Position numbers and translations under genes: made by a program | Origin: Dyadobacter bucti | Lineage (GTDB): Bacteria > Bacteroidota > Bacteroidia > Cytophagales > Spirosomataceae | Assembly: GCF_005869225.1 (NCBI RefSeq) | Contig: NZ_SWFP01000003.1 | Span: 620,001-684,000 of the forward strand | Direction of reading: 5' to 3' | DNA: 64,000 nucleotides | The notes under the pieces: model-generated | What the model was told of the DNA's origin: nothing | The model's database searches: none | The model's input: only the letters and a program-made list of their open reading frames with translations | Shown here: piece after piece, positions 1 through 7,000 of the stretch | How positions within the stretch are numbered: position 1 is the stretch's first letter | Layout of the letters: every line of letters starts with the position of its first letter

Positions 1-1
1 C

Positions 2-241
2 TATGTGATATCTAGCATCATTAACGTCTCTCCTTCATTGATCTCAGTCGACGGACCGGTATCGCTCATTGCTTCATACCCGGACACAATACGGGTTTCG
101 GTACCTACGCCCAAGATCCAGAATAACTACGACGAAAGCCTCCCGATCCCTTTGCCTGTGTCTCCATTAGTAGAGGTAAGCCATCGGGACGTTTACATTA
201 GTTTTGAGGTTGCTCAATACCTGATCGATATTTCCCAGTAA
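2..241 (+). CDS. C-terminal end of a YbbR-like (CdaR-type) protein, 5' partial
   Basis: The reading frame is open from the left edge of the window and ends in a stop 10 nt before coaE, so only about the last 79 residues are present. The fragment has the beta-rich, proline-interrupted look of YbbR repeats, with alternating short hydrophobic strands and a serine/proline-rich linker. In many Bacteroidota a YbbR-domain protein directly precedes coaE, and that neighbourhood is the main support. No catalytic motif is visible. YbbR proteins are membrane-anchored extracytoplasmic proteins; the anchor would lie upstream of the window. The family call is an inference from context and texture, not from a diagnostic motif. 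Confidence 0.5.
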   Translation, partial: YVISSIINVSPSLISVDGPVSLIASYPDTIRVSVPTPKIQNNYDESLPIPLPVSPLVEVSHRDVYISFEVAQYLIDISQ

Positions 242-250
242 CCCGGTTCT

Positions 251-856
251 ATGTCAAAACCTCTTCTGATCGGTATAACAGGCGGTATTGGTTCGGGTAA
301 AAGTGTTGTGTGCCGGCTGTTTTCGTGCCTGGAAATACCGGTTTACAACGCAGACGATCGTGCAAAATGGCTTACCAACCACGACCCCGGAATCCGGGAA
401 AAAGTTATTGCTTTGCTTGGGCCGGAATCTTATGATAGCGAAGGTTTTTACGACCGGAAATTTGTTGCGTCTGTCGTTTTTAACAATGAACAATTGCTTA
501 AAAATCTCAATGCGATTGTTCATCCTGCTGTACTTGCAGATACAGAAAACTGGGTAGCGGAAAACGCTGATTCACCTTATCTGATCAAGGAAGCAGCTAT
601 TATGAACAAGGCGGGAGTTGGAAACAATCTGGATTATGTGGTAGTAGTTCATGCGCCGGTTGAACTGAGAATTCAGCGAATTTTACATCGGGACAGCAGG
701 AGTGAAGAAGAAATCCGGGCGATTATCCATAAACAGGTATCCGATGAAGAACGTAAAAAAATCGCCGATTTTACGATAGAAAATGATGAAACTTCTGCCT
801 TGATCCCACAGGTTTTAGAACTCCATGAGCTTTTTAAAAAAAGCCGTCTGGCCTGA
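251..856 (+). CDS. coaE: Dephospho-CoA kinase CoaE
   Basis: Catalyses the last step of coenzyme A synthesis, ATP-dependent phosphorylation of the 3'-hydroxyl of dephospho-CoA, in the cytoplasm. At 201 residues it has the usual family length. The P-loop GGIGSGKS is at residues 11-18, and the family's NADD motif follows at about residues 33-36. The lid-like segment RxLxRDxRSEEE is near residues 139-150. The ATG lies 9 nt after the YbbR-like stop codon, so the two genes are probably co-transcribed. It converges on dnaX with only 1 nt between the stop codons, and no intrinsic terminator fits in that gap. Confidence 0.95.
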   Translation: MSKPLLIGITGGIGSGKSVVCRLFSCLEIPVYNADDRAKWLTNHDPGIREKVIALLGPESYDSEGFYDRKFVASVVFNNEQLLKNLNAIVHPAVLADTENWVAENADSPYLIKEAAIMNKAGVGNNLDYVVVVHAPVELRIQRILHRDSRSEEEIRAIIHKQVSDEERKKIADFTIENDETSALIPQVLELHELFKKSRLA

Positions 857-857
857 C

Positions 858-2630
858 CTAGAAGTCCACATCCAATCCCAAAGCCTGTTTCAATTCCAGT
901 AAGTAAGGGTTTTTCTCCGCCATATAATTGAATTTCTCTGCAGGTGTATAGGGAAGCCTGTTTACTTCCTGAGGAGCTACACGAGGATTAATGTCCAGTC
1001 TGGGTGCATTAATCCTGCTTTTTATGTAGCTAAGGAGCTCATATCTCACATTTTGTACCGCTTCCAGCTGGTGAGTATTATCAAGCGCAATTTCAATGGT
1101 CGTTCCCTGAAGTTTGAACTCTCTTCTCAGCGTAATTTCCTCGGTAGTGGAGTTCCCTGATTGCCTTCTTTTTTCGGCAAATTCATACCAGACTGTCTGT
1201 AGTGTTTCAAAAGTCAGTTCTTCTTTACGTATATTTTTTTCAAGAGTACCGGGATCATCATTTTGCTGCGTGTCGACTAATTCTTTTACAGTCTGATTTG
1301 CTGTAACAGGTGCGGTGGGAATAAGCGGCATGGTGCTCCGGAGGCGCGTTGACGCCGGAGTGGTCTGAGCAGCAGGTTGGGCAGGCGGGGGATATGCATC
1401 CCCGTTTGAATTATTTGTGCCGTTTACTTTTGTCTCAACCGGCCTTCCAGCCTCAGGATTTATTCGTTCGGGTTGGGGCTCAACTTTTTTTTTTGCCGTT
1501 TCATCAACGGCTGCAAGGGAATTAAGTTGAAGGACGTTGGGCAAATTGGCGAGTTTCATGAGGCAGAGCTCAACATGCAACCGCTGGTTTTTGGCTGATT
1601 TGTAATTAATATCACACTGGCCGGCTACGCTCAGGGCTGAAAGTAAAAAGCTCATGTCGGAAACCGCAGACTGATGCTGGTATTTCAGTTCAGCCGACTC
1701 AGAAACCTGCAGGAGCGTCACCGTCGCGGGATCTTTACATACGAGCAGATTACGGAAATGTTCCAGCAAACCGACCACAAACAAATGTCCATCAAAACCC
1801 TTTCTCAAAATTTCATCAAAAAGCACGAGCGACCGGGCCACGCTACCGGCGGTCAGAGCATCTGTGATCTTGAAATAATAGTCGTAATCGAGAATGTGCA
1901 GGTTTTCCAGCACTGCTGCATAGGTGAGGAAATTGTCCGTCGAAAAAGTGACATTAAGGTCGAACATCGAAAGCGCGTCCCGAAGACCGCCGTCTGCTTT
2001 TTGGCCGATCAATTCCAAAGCTTCTTTTTCAGTTTCAATTCCTTCTTTCTTTGCAATATCAGCCAGGTGATAAGCGATATCCTTTGGCTGTATACGGTTA
2101 AAATCGAAAATCTGGCAGCGCGAGAGGATCGTGGGCAGGATTTTATGCTTTTCAGTAGTTGCCAGGATGAAAATGGCATATCCGGGTGGTTCCTCCAAAG
2201 TTTTCAGGAATGCGTTGAACGCCGCCTGAGAAAGCATGTGAACCTCATCAATGATATAGATTTTGTATTTCCCGGTCTGGGGAGGATAACGAACCTGATC
2301 GATCAGGTTCCTGATATCTTCAACCGAATTATTGGAGGCCGCATCAAGTTCGTGAATATTGAATGATGCATTATTCTGAAAACTCACACAAGACTCGCAT
2401 TCTCCGCATGCTTCAACGTCGTCTCCAAGGTTTTGACAGTTGATAGTTTTGGCCAGAATCCGCGCACAAGTTGTTTTTCCGACTCCCCTCGGGCCGCAAA
2501 AAAGGAAAGCCTGCGCCAGGTGATTGGTGCGGATCGCGTTTTTTAATGTAGTAGTGATGTGTGATTGGCCTACCACCGAATCGAAAGTGACCGGACGGTA
2601 TTTTCTGGCCGAAACAACAAAGTTATCCAT
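858..2630 (-). CDS. dnaX: DNA polymerase III subunit gamma/tau
   Basis: Clamp-loader ATPase of the replicative polymerase. From the chosen ATG at 2630 the protein is 590 residues, beginning MDNFVVSARKYRP, the normal N-terminus of the family; an in-frame start at 2663 would add 11 unsupported residues. The Walker A motif GPRGVGKT is at 46-53. Zinc ligands are Cys65, 75, 78 and 81, Walker B is IIDEVH near 126-131, and an SRC arginine-finger segment follows. After about residue 375 comes a low-complexity Pro/Thr/Asn linker and then a tau-like C-terminal domain. An A10 tract at codons 379-382 could give a gamma-like short product (separate entry). The gene lies 35 nt downstream of a GH16 gene on the same strand. 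Confidence 0.95.
   Translation of the reverse strand: MDNFVVSARKYRPVTFDSVVGQSHITTTLKNAIRTNHLAQAFLFCGPRGVGKTTCARILAKTINCQNLGDDVEACGECESCVSFQNNASFNIHELDAASNNSVEDIRNLIDQVRYPPQTGKYKIYIIDEVHMLSQAAFNAFLKTLEEPPGYAIFILATTEKHKILPTILSRCQIFDFNRIQPKDIAYHLADIAKKEGIETEKEALELIGQKADGGLRDALSMFDLNVTFSTDNFLTYAAVLENLHILDYDYYFKITDALTAGSVARSLVLFDEILRKGFDGHLFVVGLLEHFRNLLVCKDPATVTLLQVSESAELKYQHQSAVSDMSFLLSALSVAGQCDINYKSAKNQRLHVELCLMKLANLPNVLQLNSLAAVDETAKKKVEPQPERINPEAGRPVETKVNGTNNSNGDAYPPPAQPAAQTTPASTRLRSTMPLIPTAPVTANQTVKELVDTQQNDDPGTLEKNIRKEELTFETLQTVWYEFAEKRRQSGNSTTEEITLRREFKLQGTTIEIALDNTHQLEAVQNVRYELLSYIKSRINAPRLDINPRVAPQEVNRLPYTPAEKFNYMAEKNPYLLELKQALGLDVDF
1485..1494 (-). other. A10 slippage tract inside dnaX
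   Basis: On the coding strand the codons GCA AAA AAA AAA GTT (Ala379-Lys-Lys-Lys-Val) contain ten consecutive A residues. They lie exactly at the junction between the ATPase/clamp-loader part and the low-complexity linker. Losing one A gives AAG TTG AGC CCC AAC CCG AAC GAA TAA, which stops after eight codons. Gaining one A gives AGT TGA, which stops after one codon. Either slip would therefore yield a gamma-like protein of about 383-390 residues. Thermus thermophilus dnaX is known to make gamma by transcriptional slippage at an A9 tract; whether that happens here is inference. Confidence 0.5.
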
Positions 2631-2665
2631 GGTGCAAGATACTTCCATGCACTGGAATTTCAAAG

Positions 2666-3502
2666 TTACTTTTTCTCAGTTAATGGATAAACGCGTACGT
2701 AATCGACCTCCATTTTTTGAGGGAAAATGCTGTCATCCACACCCTTTTGGCCTCCCCAGTTGCCTCCTACGGCAATGTTTAACAAAAGATGAAAAGGTTT
2801 GTCAAAAGGCCATTCCGCCCATTGGTAGGACGGTTCTTTGGTGAATGTAAAAAATGCCTTGCCGTCGATAAGAATGGAAACACTCGAGGGCGTCCACTCG
2901 CAGGAATAAACATGAAATTCGTCCGACACATTGTCAATCAGGACGTTATTCCCTTTATTCGTTTTGATCGCATGATTGAAGGCCTTCGTATGGATATTTC
3001 CGTGCACGCGGTTCTGGTCAAAACCGACATGTTCCATGATATCGATCTCTCCATTATCGGGCCAGCCTTTGTTGCCGTAATTTTTTTCACTAGCGAGCAT
3101 CCAGATAGCGGGCCAGGTGCCCCTGCCTTTCGGCAACCGCGCTTTAATCTCAAATTTCCCGTACAGAAAATCACCTTTCCCTTTTGATACCAGCCTAGCG
3201 GAACTGTAATTCTGCTTGCCGGAAGTTTCTTTTTTGACTTCAATAACCAAATGCCCGTTTTCTACCCGGACATTTTCCGGTTTATCTGTATAGTTTTCCA
3301 GCTCATTATTTCCCCAGCCATGATCGCCCAGGTCATAGTTCCACTTTTCAGGATCGGGCTTGCCTGTGTAGTTGAATTCGTCCTGCCAAGTTGGCGTCGT
3401 GGCGAACTGGTACTGGTTGTTTACACTATCCGCCGGTTGCGCACAGCAAACTATTGCCGCAGGGAGTATAAGTAATGCGGTCGCTAAAATGAATTTAGTC
3501 AT
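2666..3502 (-). CDS. Secreted GH16 beta-glucanase (laminarinase-like)
   Basis: Predicted endo-acting beta-1,3(-1,4)-glucanase of glycoside hydrolase family 16, 278 residues. A hydrophobic signal segment occupies residues 4-20 and ends in two cysteines followed by AQ. Export is therefore likely, but it is unclear whether the protein is lipidated. The GH16 signature GEIDIMEH is at 151-158, giving Glu152 as nucleophile, Asp154 as helper and Glu157 as acid/base. The upstream motif WPAIWML at 130-136 lines the substrate cleft. Its start overlaps the end of the 71-residue ORF upstream by 8 nt, and dnaX begins 35 nt downstream, so an operon is likely. Substrate preference within GH16 cannot be read from the sequence. 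Confidence 0.9.
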   Translation of the reverse strand: MTKFILATALLILPAAIVCCAQPADSVNNQYQFATTPTWQDEFNYTGKPDPEKWNYDLGDHGWGNNELENYTDKPENVRVENGHLVIEVKKETSGKQNYSSARLVSKGKGDFLYGKFEIKARLPKGRGTWPAIWMLASEKNYGNKGWPDNGEIDIMEHVGFDQNRVHGNIHTKAFNHAIKTNKGNNVLIDNVSDEFHVYSCEWTPSSVSILIDGKAFFTFTKEPSYQWAEWPFDKPFHLLLNIAVGGNWGGQKGVDDSIFPQKMEVDYVRVYPLTEKK

Positions 3503-3710
3503 GTGGTTGTCTGGACGGTTGTTTACCTAAAATTGGATTTTCTAACACTTCGATGTCCTCGTCCGGTCCTGTGGGAATTTGGTCATAGGGTTTGTCCAGA
3601 TTTGAAAGGTCAAGTCTGGAAACTAATTCAGTTATCTCAGCTATCTTTTTCTCCATAACCTGTTCGCCGGTTAGCCAGGGCTGGTCAGGATAAATGTGCC
3701 TTTTTTTCAT
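3495..3710 (-). CDS. Small acidic protein paired with DUF6934 gene
   Basis: A 71-residue protein with no signal peptide or membrane segment. It has a basic N-terminus (MKKRHIYPDQ), a central helix-prone stretch (residues 18-40) and an acidic, proline-containing tail with PTGPDEDIEVLENP. Its ATG overlaps the stop of the upstream DUF6934 gene by 4 nt (ATGA-type overlap), so translation is probably coupled. Its own end overlaps the GH16 start by 8 nt. I do not recognise a family. Two small soluble proteins with coupled translation resemble a toxin-antitoxin or other two-component small module, but nothing in the residues proves this. Confidence 0.65.
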   Translation of the reverse strand: MKKRHIYPDQPWLTGEQVMEKKIAEITELVSRLDLSNLDKPYDQIPTGPDEDIEVLENPILGKQPSRQPHD

Positions 3711-4144
3711 AATTTTCTAATCATATAAAATTCATACAATCCATTTGATTTGAATCGGAATGATTTATCCCTTATTATTCCATAAACCTGAAATGTTTTT
3801 GATAAATCCGGCAGTTCGCGAGTTATAACAACCCTGTATAGCCTATGACGACGTGCGTCACTGCCCCTAAAAATAACCAGACAGTCTGGTTTGACACTTA
3901 AAAAATGGTCAATGATCTTTATTACAGTAGCCAAAACTAACCGTTCGTCACCGTTATTGCTCTCCACGGAAGCACTTGCTAATCCATCTTCGAGAATGTC
4001 AAACAATGCCAAGCTATAACTATTGCCATCAGTTATTTGAGTAAACAGAACGATTTTATTGATCTTCTTCCACTCACTTACGCTAACAAATTTATAACGA
4101 AATTCTTGGCGGGAACACGTAAAAGGGTAGGACTCTTCTTGCAT
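3707..4144 (-). CDS. DUF6934 family protein
   Basis: A 145-residue soluble protein of the Bacteroidota-restricted DUF6934 type. Recognisable family features are an N-terminal beta hairpin ending near YKFVSVS, a basic strand followed by VLFTQI, the segment SNNGDERLVLATVIKII at about 80-96, and CLVIFRGSDARRHRLYRVVI at about 107-126. The combination resembles a small nucleic-acid- or nucleotide-binding alpha/beta fold, but the function is unknown. A -7 promoter element ends 5 nt before the ATG, so the mRNA may be leaderless. It heads the operon with the 71-residue protein and GH16, and is divergent from the GSCFA gene. Low confidence in function, good confidence that it is a gene. Confidence 0.8.
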   Translation of the reverse strand: MQEESYPFTCSRQEFRYKFVSVSEWKKINKIVLFTQITDGNSYSLALFDILEDGLASASVESNNGDERLVLATVIKIIDHFLSVKPDCLVIFRGSDARRHRLYRVVITRELPDLSKTFQVYGIIRDKSFRFKSNGLYEFYMIRKL

Positions 4145-4149
4145 TGTAT

Positions 4150-4179
4150 CAAATATAAGTGTGTGTCAGATAAACCAAA
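4150..4179 (-). promoter_or_regulatory. Bacteroidota promoter of the DUF6934 operon
   Basis: Read on the minus strand, TTTG (4179-4176) is followed after 18 nt by TATATTTG (4157-4150), a full match to the Bacteroidota -33/-7 pattern TTTG and TAnnTTTG. The ATG at 4144 begins 6 nt after the final G, where transcription itself should start. Confidence 0.6.
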
Positions 4180-4240
4180 CTTAACGATTTCCCTTAAACT
4201 TTAGAAATCGCTCCATCGTGCTCAACTAGCTATTTCCTGC

Positions 4241-4248
4241 TAATTTTG
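4241..4248 (+). promoter_or_regulatory. -7 promoter element of the GSCFA gene
   Basis: TAATTTTG matches TAnnTTTG exactly. No clear -33 TTTG is seen at the expected distance. Its last G is the first base of a GTG that would otherwise be the longest start of the GSCFA gene, so that GTG probably lies in the promoter and the ATG at 4272 is the true start. Confidence 0.5.
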
Positions 4249-4271
4249 TGGTACCGCACATCAAGGGTATA

Positions 4272-5273
4272 ATGAAGCAATTTAAATTAAGTACCGAAGT
4301 CAGCATTGTTCCGCCGGAATGGAAGATCAATCATCAATCCAAAATACTTACAATCGGGTCCTGCTTTGCGGATGTGCTCGGAAAGCAGCTGGGTGATTGT
4401 AAATTTCCGGTCCTCAATAATCCCGTGGGAACGGTATTTAACCCCTTGGCGATTGCCAGGGTCCTGGATTCCGCTCTCGGAGGAAGGATGCCAAATCCTT
4501 CTTTGTTTCTGGAAAATGCAGATCATATCTGGCTGCACCACGATTTTCATTCTTCTCAATGGGGTATGAGCAAAACGGAGTTGGAAAATCAGATCATTGA
4601 GAAGCTTAGCAGAATAAAACGGTTTCTGAATGAAGCGGACGTGCTGGTAATCACGATGGGAACTGCTTATGCGTACCGGCATCGCCAGACCAATCTCATT
4701 GTAGGCAACTGTCATAAATTACCAGGCGACCGTTTTGTAAAAGAATTGCTGCACCCGGATCAGATCGGGATTGCTTTTGAAAATTTGTTGCAAAAACTGC
4801 AATCCTTCCGGCGAAACCTTCGTATTGTGCTCACTGTGAGCCCGGTAAGGCATACGCGGGATACTTTGCCGCTCAATCAGGTAAGTAAATCGACGCTGCG
4901 GCTGGTGTGCCACAGGTTGTCGGAAAAATATAAGCAGGTGGAATACTTTCCTTCGTACGAAATCATGGTCGATGAGCTGCGCGATTACCGGTTTTATGAG
5001 GAGGACCTCATTCATCCCAATACCCTCTCGGAAGCATTTATATTCAATGCTTTTGCACAGGCGTTTATTGATACCCCGTCGCTCGCTTTGATGAAGGAAT
5101 GGGATGCAATACGCCAGATGATGAATCACAGAACCTTGCACGGAAAAACCGAAAGCCAGCTTAAACTGCTGAAAACGTTGGAAACCAGGCTGAATGGTAT
5201 CGCTCAAAATCTGGATGTTTCGACGGAGCTGATCGAGATAGAAAGGAGAATCGGAGAATTTCCAGCCTCCTGA
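4272..5273 (+). CDS. GSCFA-domain protein (SGNH-hydrolase-like)
   Basis: A 333-residue cytoplasmic-looking protein named for its motif: IGSCFADVLG lies at about residues 27-36, with the Ser as the candidate nucleophile of an SGNH-like fold. Further landmarks are NPVGTVFNPLAIA at about 49-61, a TMGTAYAYRH segment near 128-137 and an SPVRH block near 190 that could contribute catalytic residues. A DLIHPN segment near 246-251 resembles the SGNH block V Asp-x-x-His. The family is common in Bacteroidota and alphaproteobacteria but has no assigned substrate. The start at 4272 is preferred over GTG 4248 because the latter overlaps a -7 element. It is monocistronic: a separate promoter lies between it and mrp. 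Confidence 0.85.
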   Translation: MKQFKLSTEVSIVPPEWKINHQSKILTIGSCFADVLGKQLGDCKFPVLNNPVGTVFNPLAIARVLDSALGGRMPNPSLFLENADHIWLHHDFHSSQWGMSKTELENQIIEKLSRIKRFLNEADVLVITMGTAYAYRHRQTNLIVGNCHKLPGDRFVKELLHPDQIGIAFENLLQKLQSFRRNLRIVLTVSPVRHTRDTLPLNQVSKSTLRLVCHRLSEKYKQVEYFPSYEIMVDELRDYRFYEEDLIHPNTLSEAFIFNAFAQAFIDTPSLALMKEWDAIRQMMNHRTLHGKTESQLKLLKTLETRLNGIAQNLDVSTELIEIERRIGEFPAS

Positions 5274-5287
5274 CAAACTCATTAGGT

Positions 5288-5295
5288 TAATTTTG
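5288..5295 (+). promoter_or_regulatory. -7 promoter element upstream of mrp
   Basis: TAATTTTG is an exact TAnnTTTG match located 14 nt after the GSCFA stop. Transcription from here would give mrp a leader of about 90 nt. No good -33 element is visible. Confidence 0.45.
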
Positions 5296-5392
5296 TGTTG
5301 CATAATTCAGGATATAAAATTTAAGAAAAAGTATTGGCATTGAGGGTTTTTGGCGAAATGAACACCTCTTATAAGTGCCCATAACCAGTACA

Positions 5393-6499
5393 ATGGGAGA
5401 ATTTACAATTAATAAGGAAAAAGTTTTACAGGCATTAAGCAATGTGGAGGAACCTGATCTTAAACAAGATCTGGTGACGCTGGGAATGATCCAGGATATC
5501 GAAATCGGTGTAAATCAGGTAAGATTTACGGTAGTTCTGACAACCCCGGCCTGCCCGTTGAAAGAACTGATCCGGAGAAATTGCGAAGCCGCAATTCACG
5601 AACATTTGAGTCCGGATGTTGAGGTTATTATCAAACTGACTGCAAACGTTACCTCTACCCGACAAACAGGTCCCTTAATCCCGGGAGTAAAGAACGTCAT
5701 TGCAATTTCCTCGGGGAAAGGCGGAGTGGGCAAGTCTACGGTTACGGCCAACCTTGCGATGGCGCTGCACCGTTCGGGAGCGAAGGTCGGGATTATCGAT
5801 GCCGATATCTTCGGGCCTTCCATGCCCGTGATGTTTGGTGCGGAAAACATGCAGCCTACGATTACTCCCAGAGACGGTAAAAACTATATTAATCCGATCC
5901 GGCAATACGGTATTAAGATCATATCAATCGGCTTTTTGACCCCACCGGAAAGTGCGATCGTGTGGAGGGGCCCGATGGCGAGCCAGGCTTTGAAACAGTT
6001 TTTTGCGGATACCGACTGGGGTGAGCTTGACTATCTGTTGATAGACCTTCCTCCGGGAACAAGCGACATACATCTTACATTGGTACAAACTGTGCCGGTG
6101 ACAGGTGCCGTAATTGTTACAACTCCCCAAAAAGTAGCGCTGGCAGATGCTACCAAAGGTCTGGCAATGTTCAGGCAGCCGCAGATCAATGTGCCGATCC
6201 TCGGTATCATTGAAAATATGGCCTGGTTTACGCCGGAAGAGTTGCCGGATCATCGTTACCATATTTTTGGCAAAGGAGGAGGTCAGTCGCTGGCCGACAA
6301 GTTTGATGTCCCGCTTTTGGGCCAGATACCATTGGTGCAGGGAATCCGTGAGGCGGGTGACGAAGGGCGGCCTGCGGTGATGGATGTGAACCCGATTGTA
6401 AACGATGCTTTCAGGGACGCGGCAGAGTCACTGGCGCAGCAGGTGGCGATCAGGAACGCCTCGAAAGATAGAACGAGGCCTGTTGAAATCCAGCTCTAA
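5393..6499 (+). CDS. mrp: Mrp/NBP35-type iron-sulfur cluster carrier ATPase
   Basis: A 368-residue P-loop ATPase that carries and transfers Fe-S clusters (Mrp/ApbC family). An N-terminal MIP18/DUF59 domain covers about residues 6-80 and includes TPACPLKELIR. The deviant Walker A SSGKGGVGKST is at about 106-116, followed by IIDADIFGPSMP, WRGPMASQALKQF and DLPPGTSD (Walker B). Near residue 278, ENMAWFTPEELP replaces the CxxC-bearing segment of proteobacterial Mrp, so the usual cluster-binding cysteine pair is absent there. The ATG at 5393 is chosen over an upstream GTG (5375) because it begins MGEFTINKEKV, directly at the DUF59 helix. The NifU-like protein follows after 73 nt, consistent with a joint Fe-S role. 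Confidence 0.9.
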   Translation: MGEFTINKEKVLQALSNVEEPDLKQDLVTLGMIQDIEIGVNQVRFTVVLTTPACPLKELIRRNCEAAIHEHLSPDVEVIIKLTANVTSTRQTGPLIPGVKNVIAISSGKGGVGKSTVTANLAMALHRSGAKVGIIDADIFGPSMPVMFGAENMQPTITPRDGKNYINPIRQYGIKIISIGFLTPPESAIVWRGPMASQALKQFFADTDWGELDYLLIDLPPGTSDIHLTLVQTVPVTGAVIVTTPQKVALADATKGLAMFRQPQINVPILGIIENMAWFTPEELPDHRYHIFGKGGGQSLADKFDVPLLGQIPLVQGIREAGDEGRPAVMDVNPIVNDAFRDAAESLAQQVAIRNASKDRTRPVEIQL

Positions 6500-6572
6500 C
6501 CGGCAGCAAGTAGCGTAATGATTTGATTTTTTGATTATATTCTTGCATCTTAGCGAATAGAATTTTTTAATA

Positions 6573-6830
6573 ATGGACTCAAAAGAAAAAACAATAGAAC
6601 TTATCGAGCAGGCGCTCGAGTCGGTACGTCCCTATTTGCATGCAGATGGTGGTGATGTGAAACTAGTTGAATTAACGGACGATTTCATTGTAAAACTCGA
6701 ATTGCAGGGATCTTGCCAGAGCTGCCCTATGAGTGCAATGACTTTCCGGGCCGGCCTTGAAGAATCAATCCGCAAGGCTGTTCCGTACGTTGCAAGCGTA
6801 GTTGCCGTTAATGTACCCGCACTGGCCTGA
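6573..6830 (+). CDS. NifU C-terminal-domain Fe-S scaffold protein
   Basis: An 85-residue protein made of a single NifU/Nfu C-terminal domain. The conserved HADGGDVKLVEL lies at 22-33 and the cluster-binding CxxC is in GSCQSCPMS at about 46-54. Nfu proteins hold a 4Fe-4S cluster at a dimer interface through this motif and pass it to apo-proteins. Pairing with mrp just upstream supports a shared maturation pathway. A one-mismatch -7 element (TATTCTTG, 6538-6545) precedes it, so it may have its own promoter. A terminator hairpin follows. Confidence 0.92.
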   Translation: MDSKEKTIELIEQALESVRPYLHADGGDVKLVELTDDFIVKLELQGSCQSCPMSAMTFRAGLEESIRKAVPYVASVVAVNVPALA

Positions 6831-6866
6831 TTACCTTGTTAAAGGTATTTGTAGCTTATTTTATAT

Positions 6867-6905
6867 AAAAAGCAGTTTTCCTTACAGGGAAGCTGCTTTT
6901 TGTTT
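6867..6905 (+). terminator. Intrinsic terminator after the NifU-like gene
   Basis: The inverted repeat AAAAGCAG...CTGCTTTT has internal TTTTCC/GGGAA pairing, a short TTACA loop and a following T-rich tract. It ends the mrp-NifU unit before the ligase gene. Confidence 0.7.
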
Positions 6906-7000
6906 AAAAATATCGGCGCATCCCGGGGAGAAATTGATTCATCTCATTTAGAACCTTATATTGCGGCTATGATTTGAATGCATTTATCAGGATCTTAAAT

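Noticed and set aside
1674..2366. A 230-codon open frame on the plus strand inside dnaX
   Set aside because: It lies wholly antisense to the well-conserved ATPase part of dnaX, shows no domain or hydrophobic pattern, and is a shadow of codon bias.
4248..4271. GTG 4248 as start of the GSCFA gene
   Set aside because: It overlaps an exact TAnnTTTG promoter box; the ATG at 4272 begins at the conserved region.
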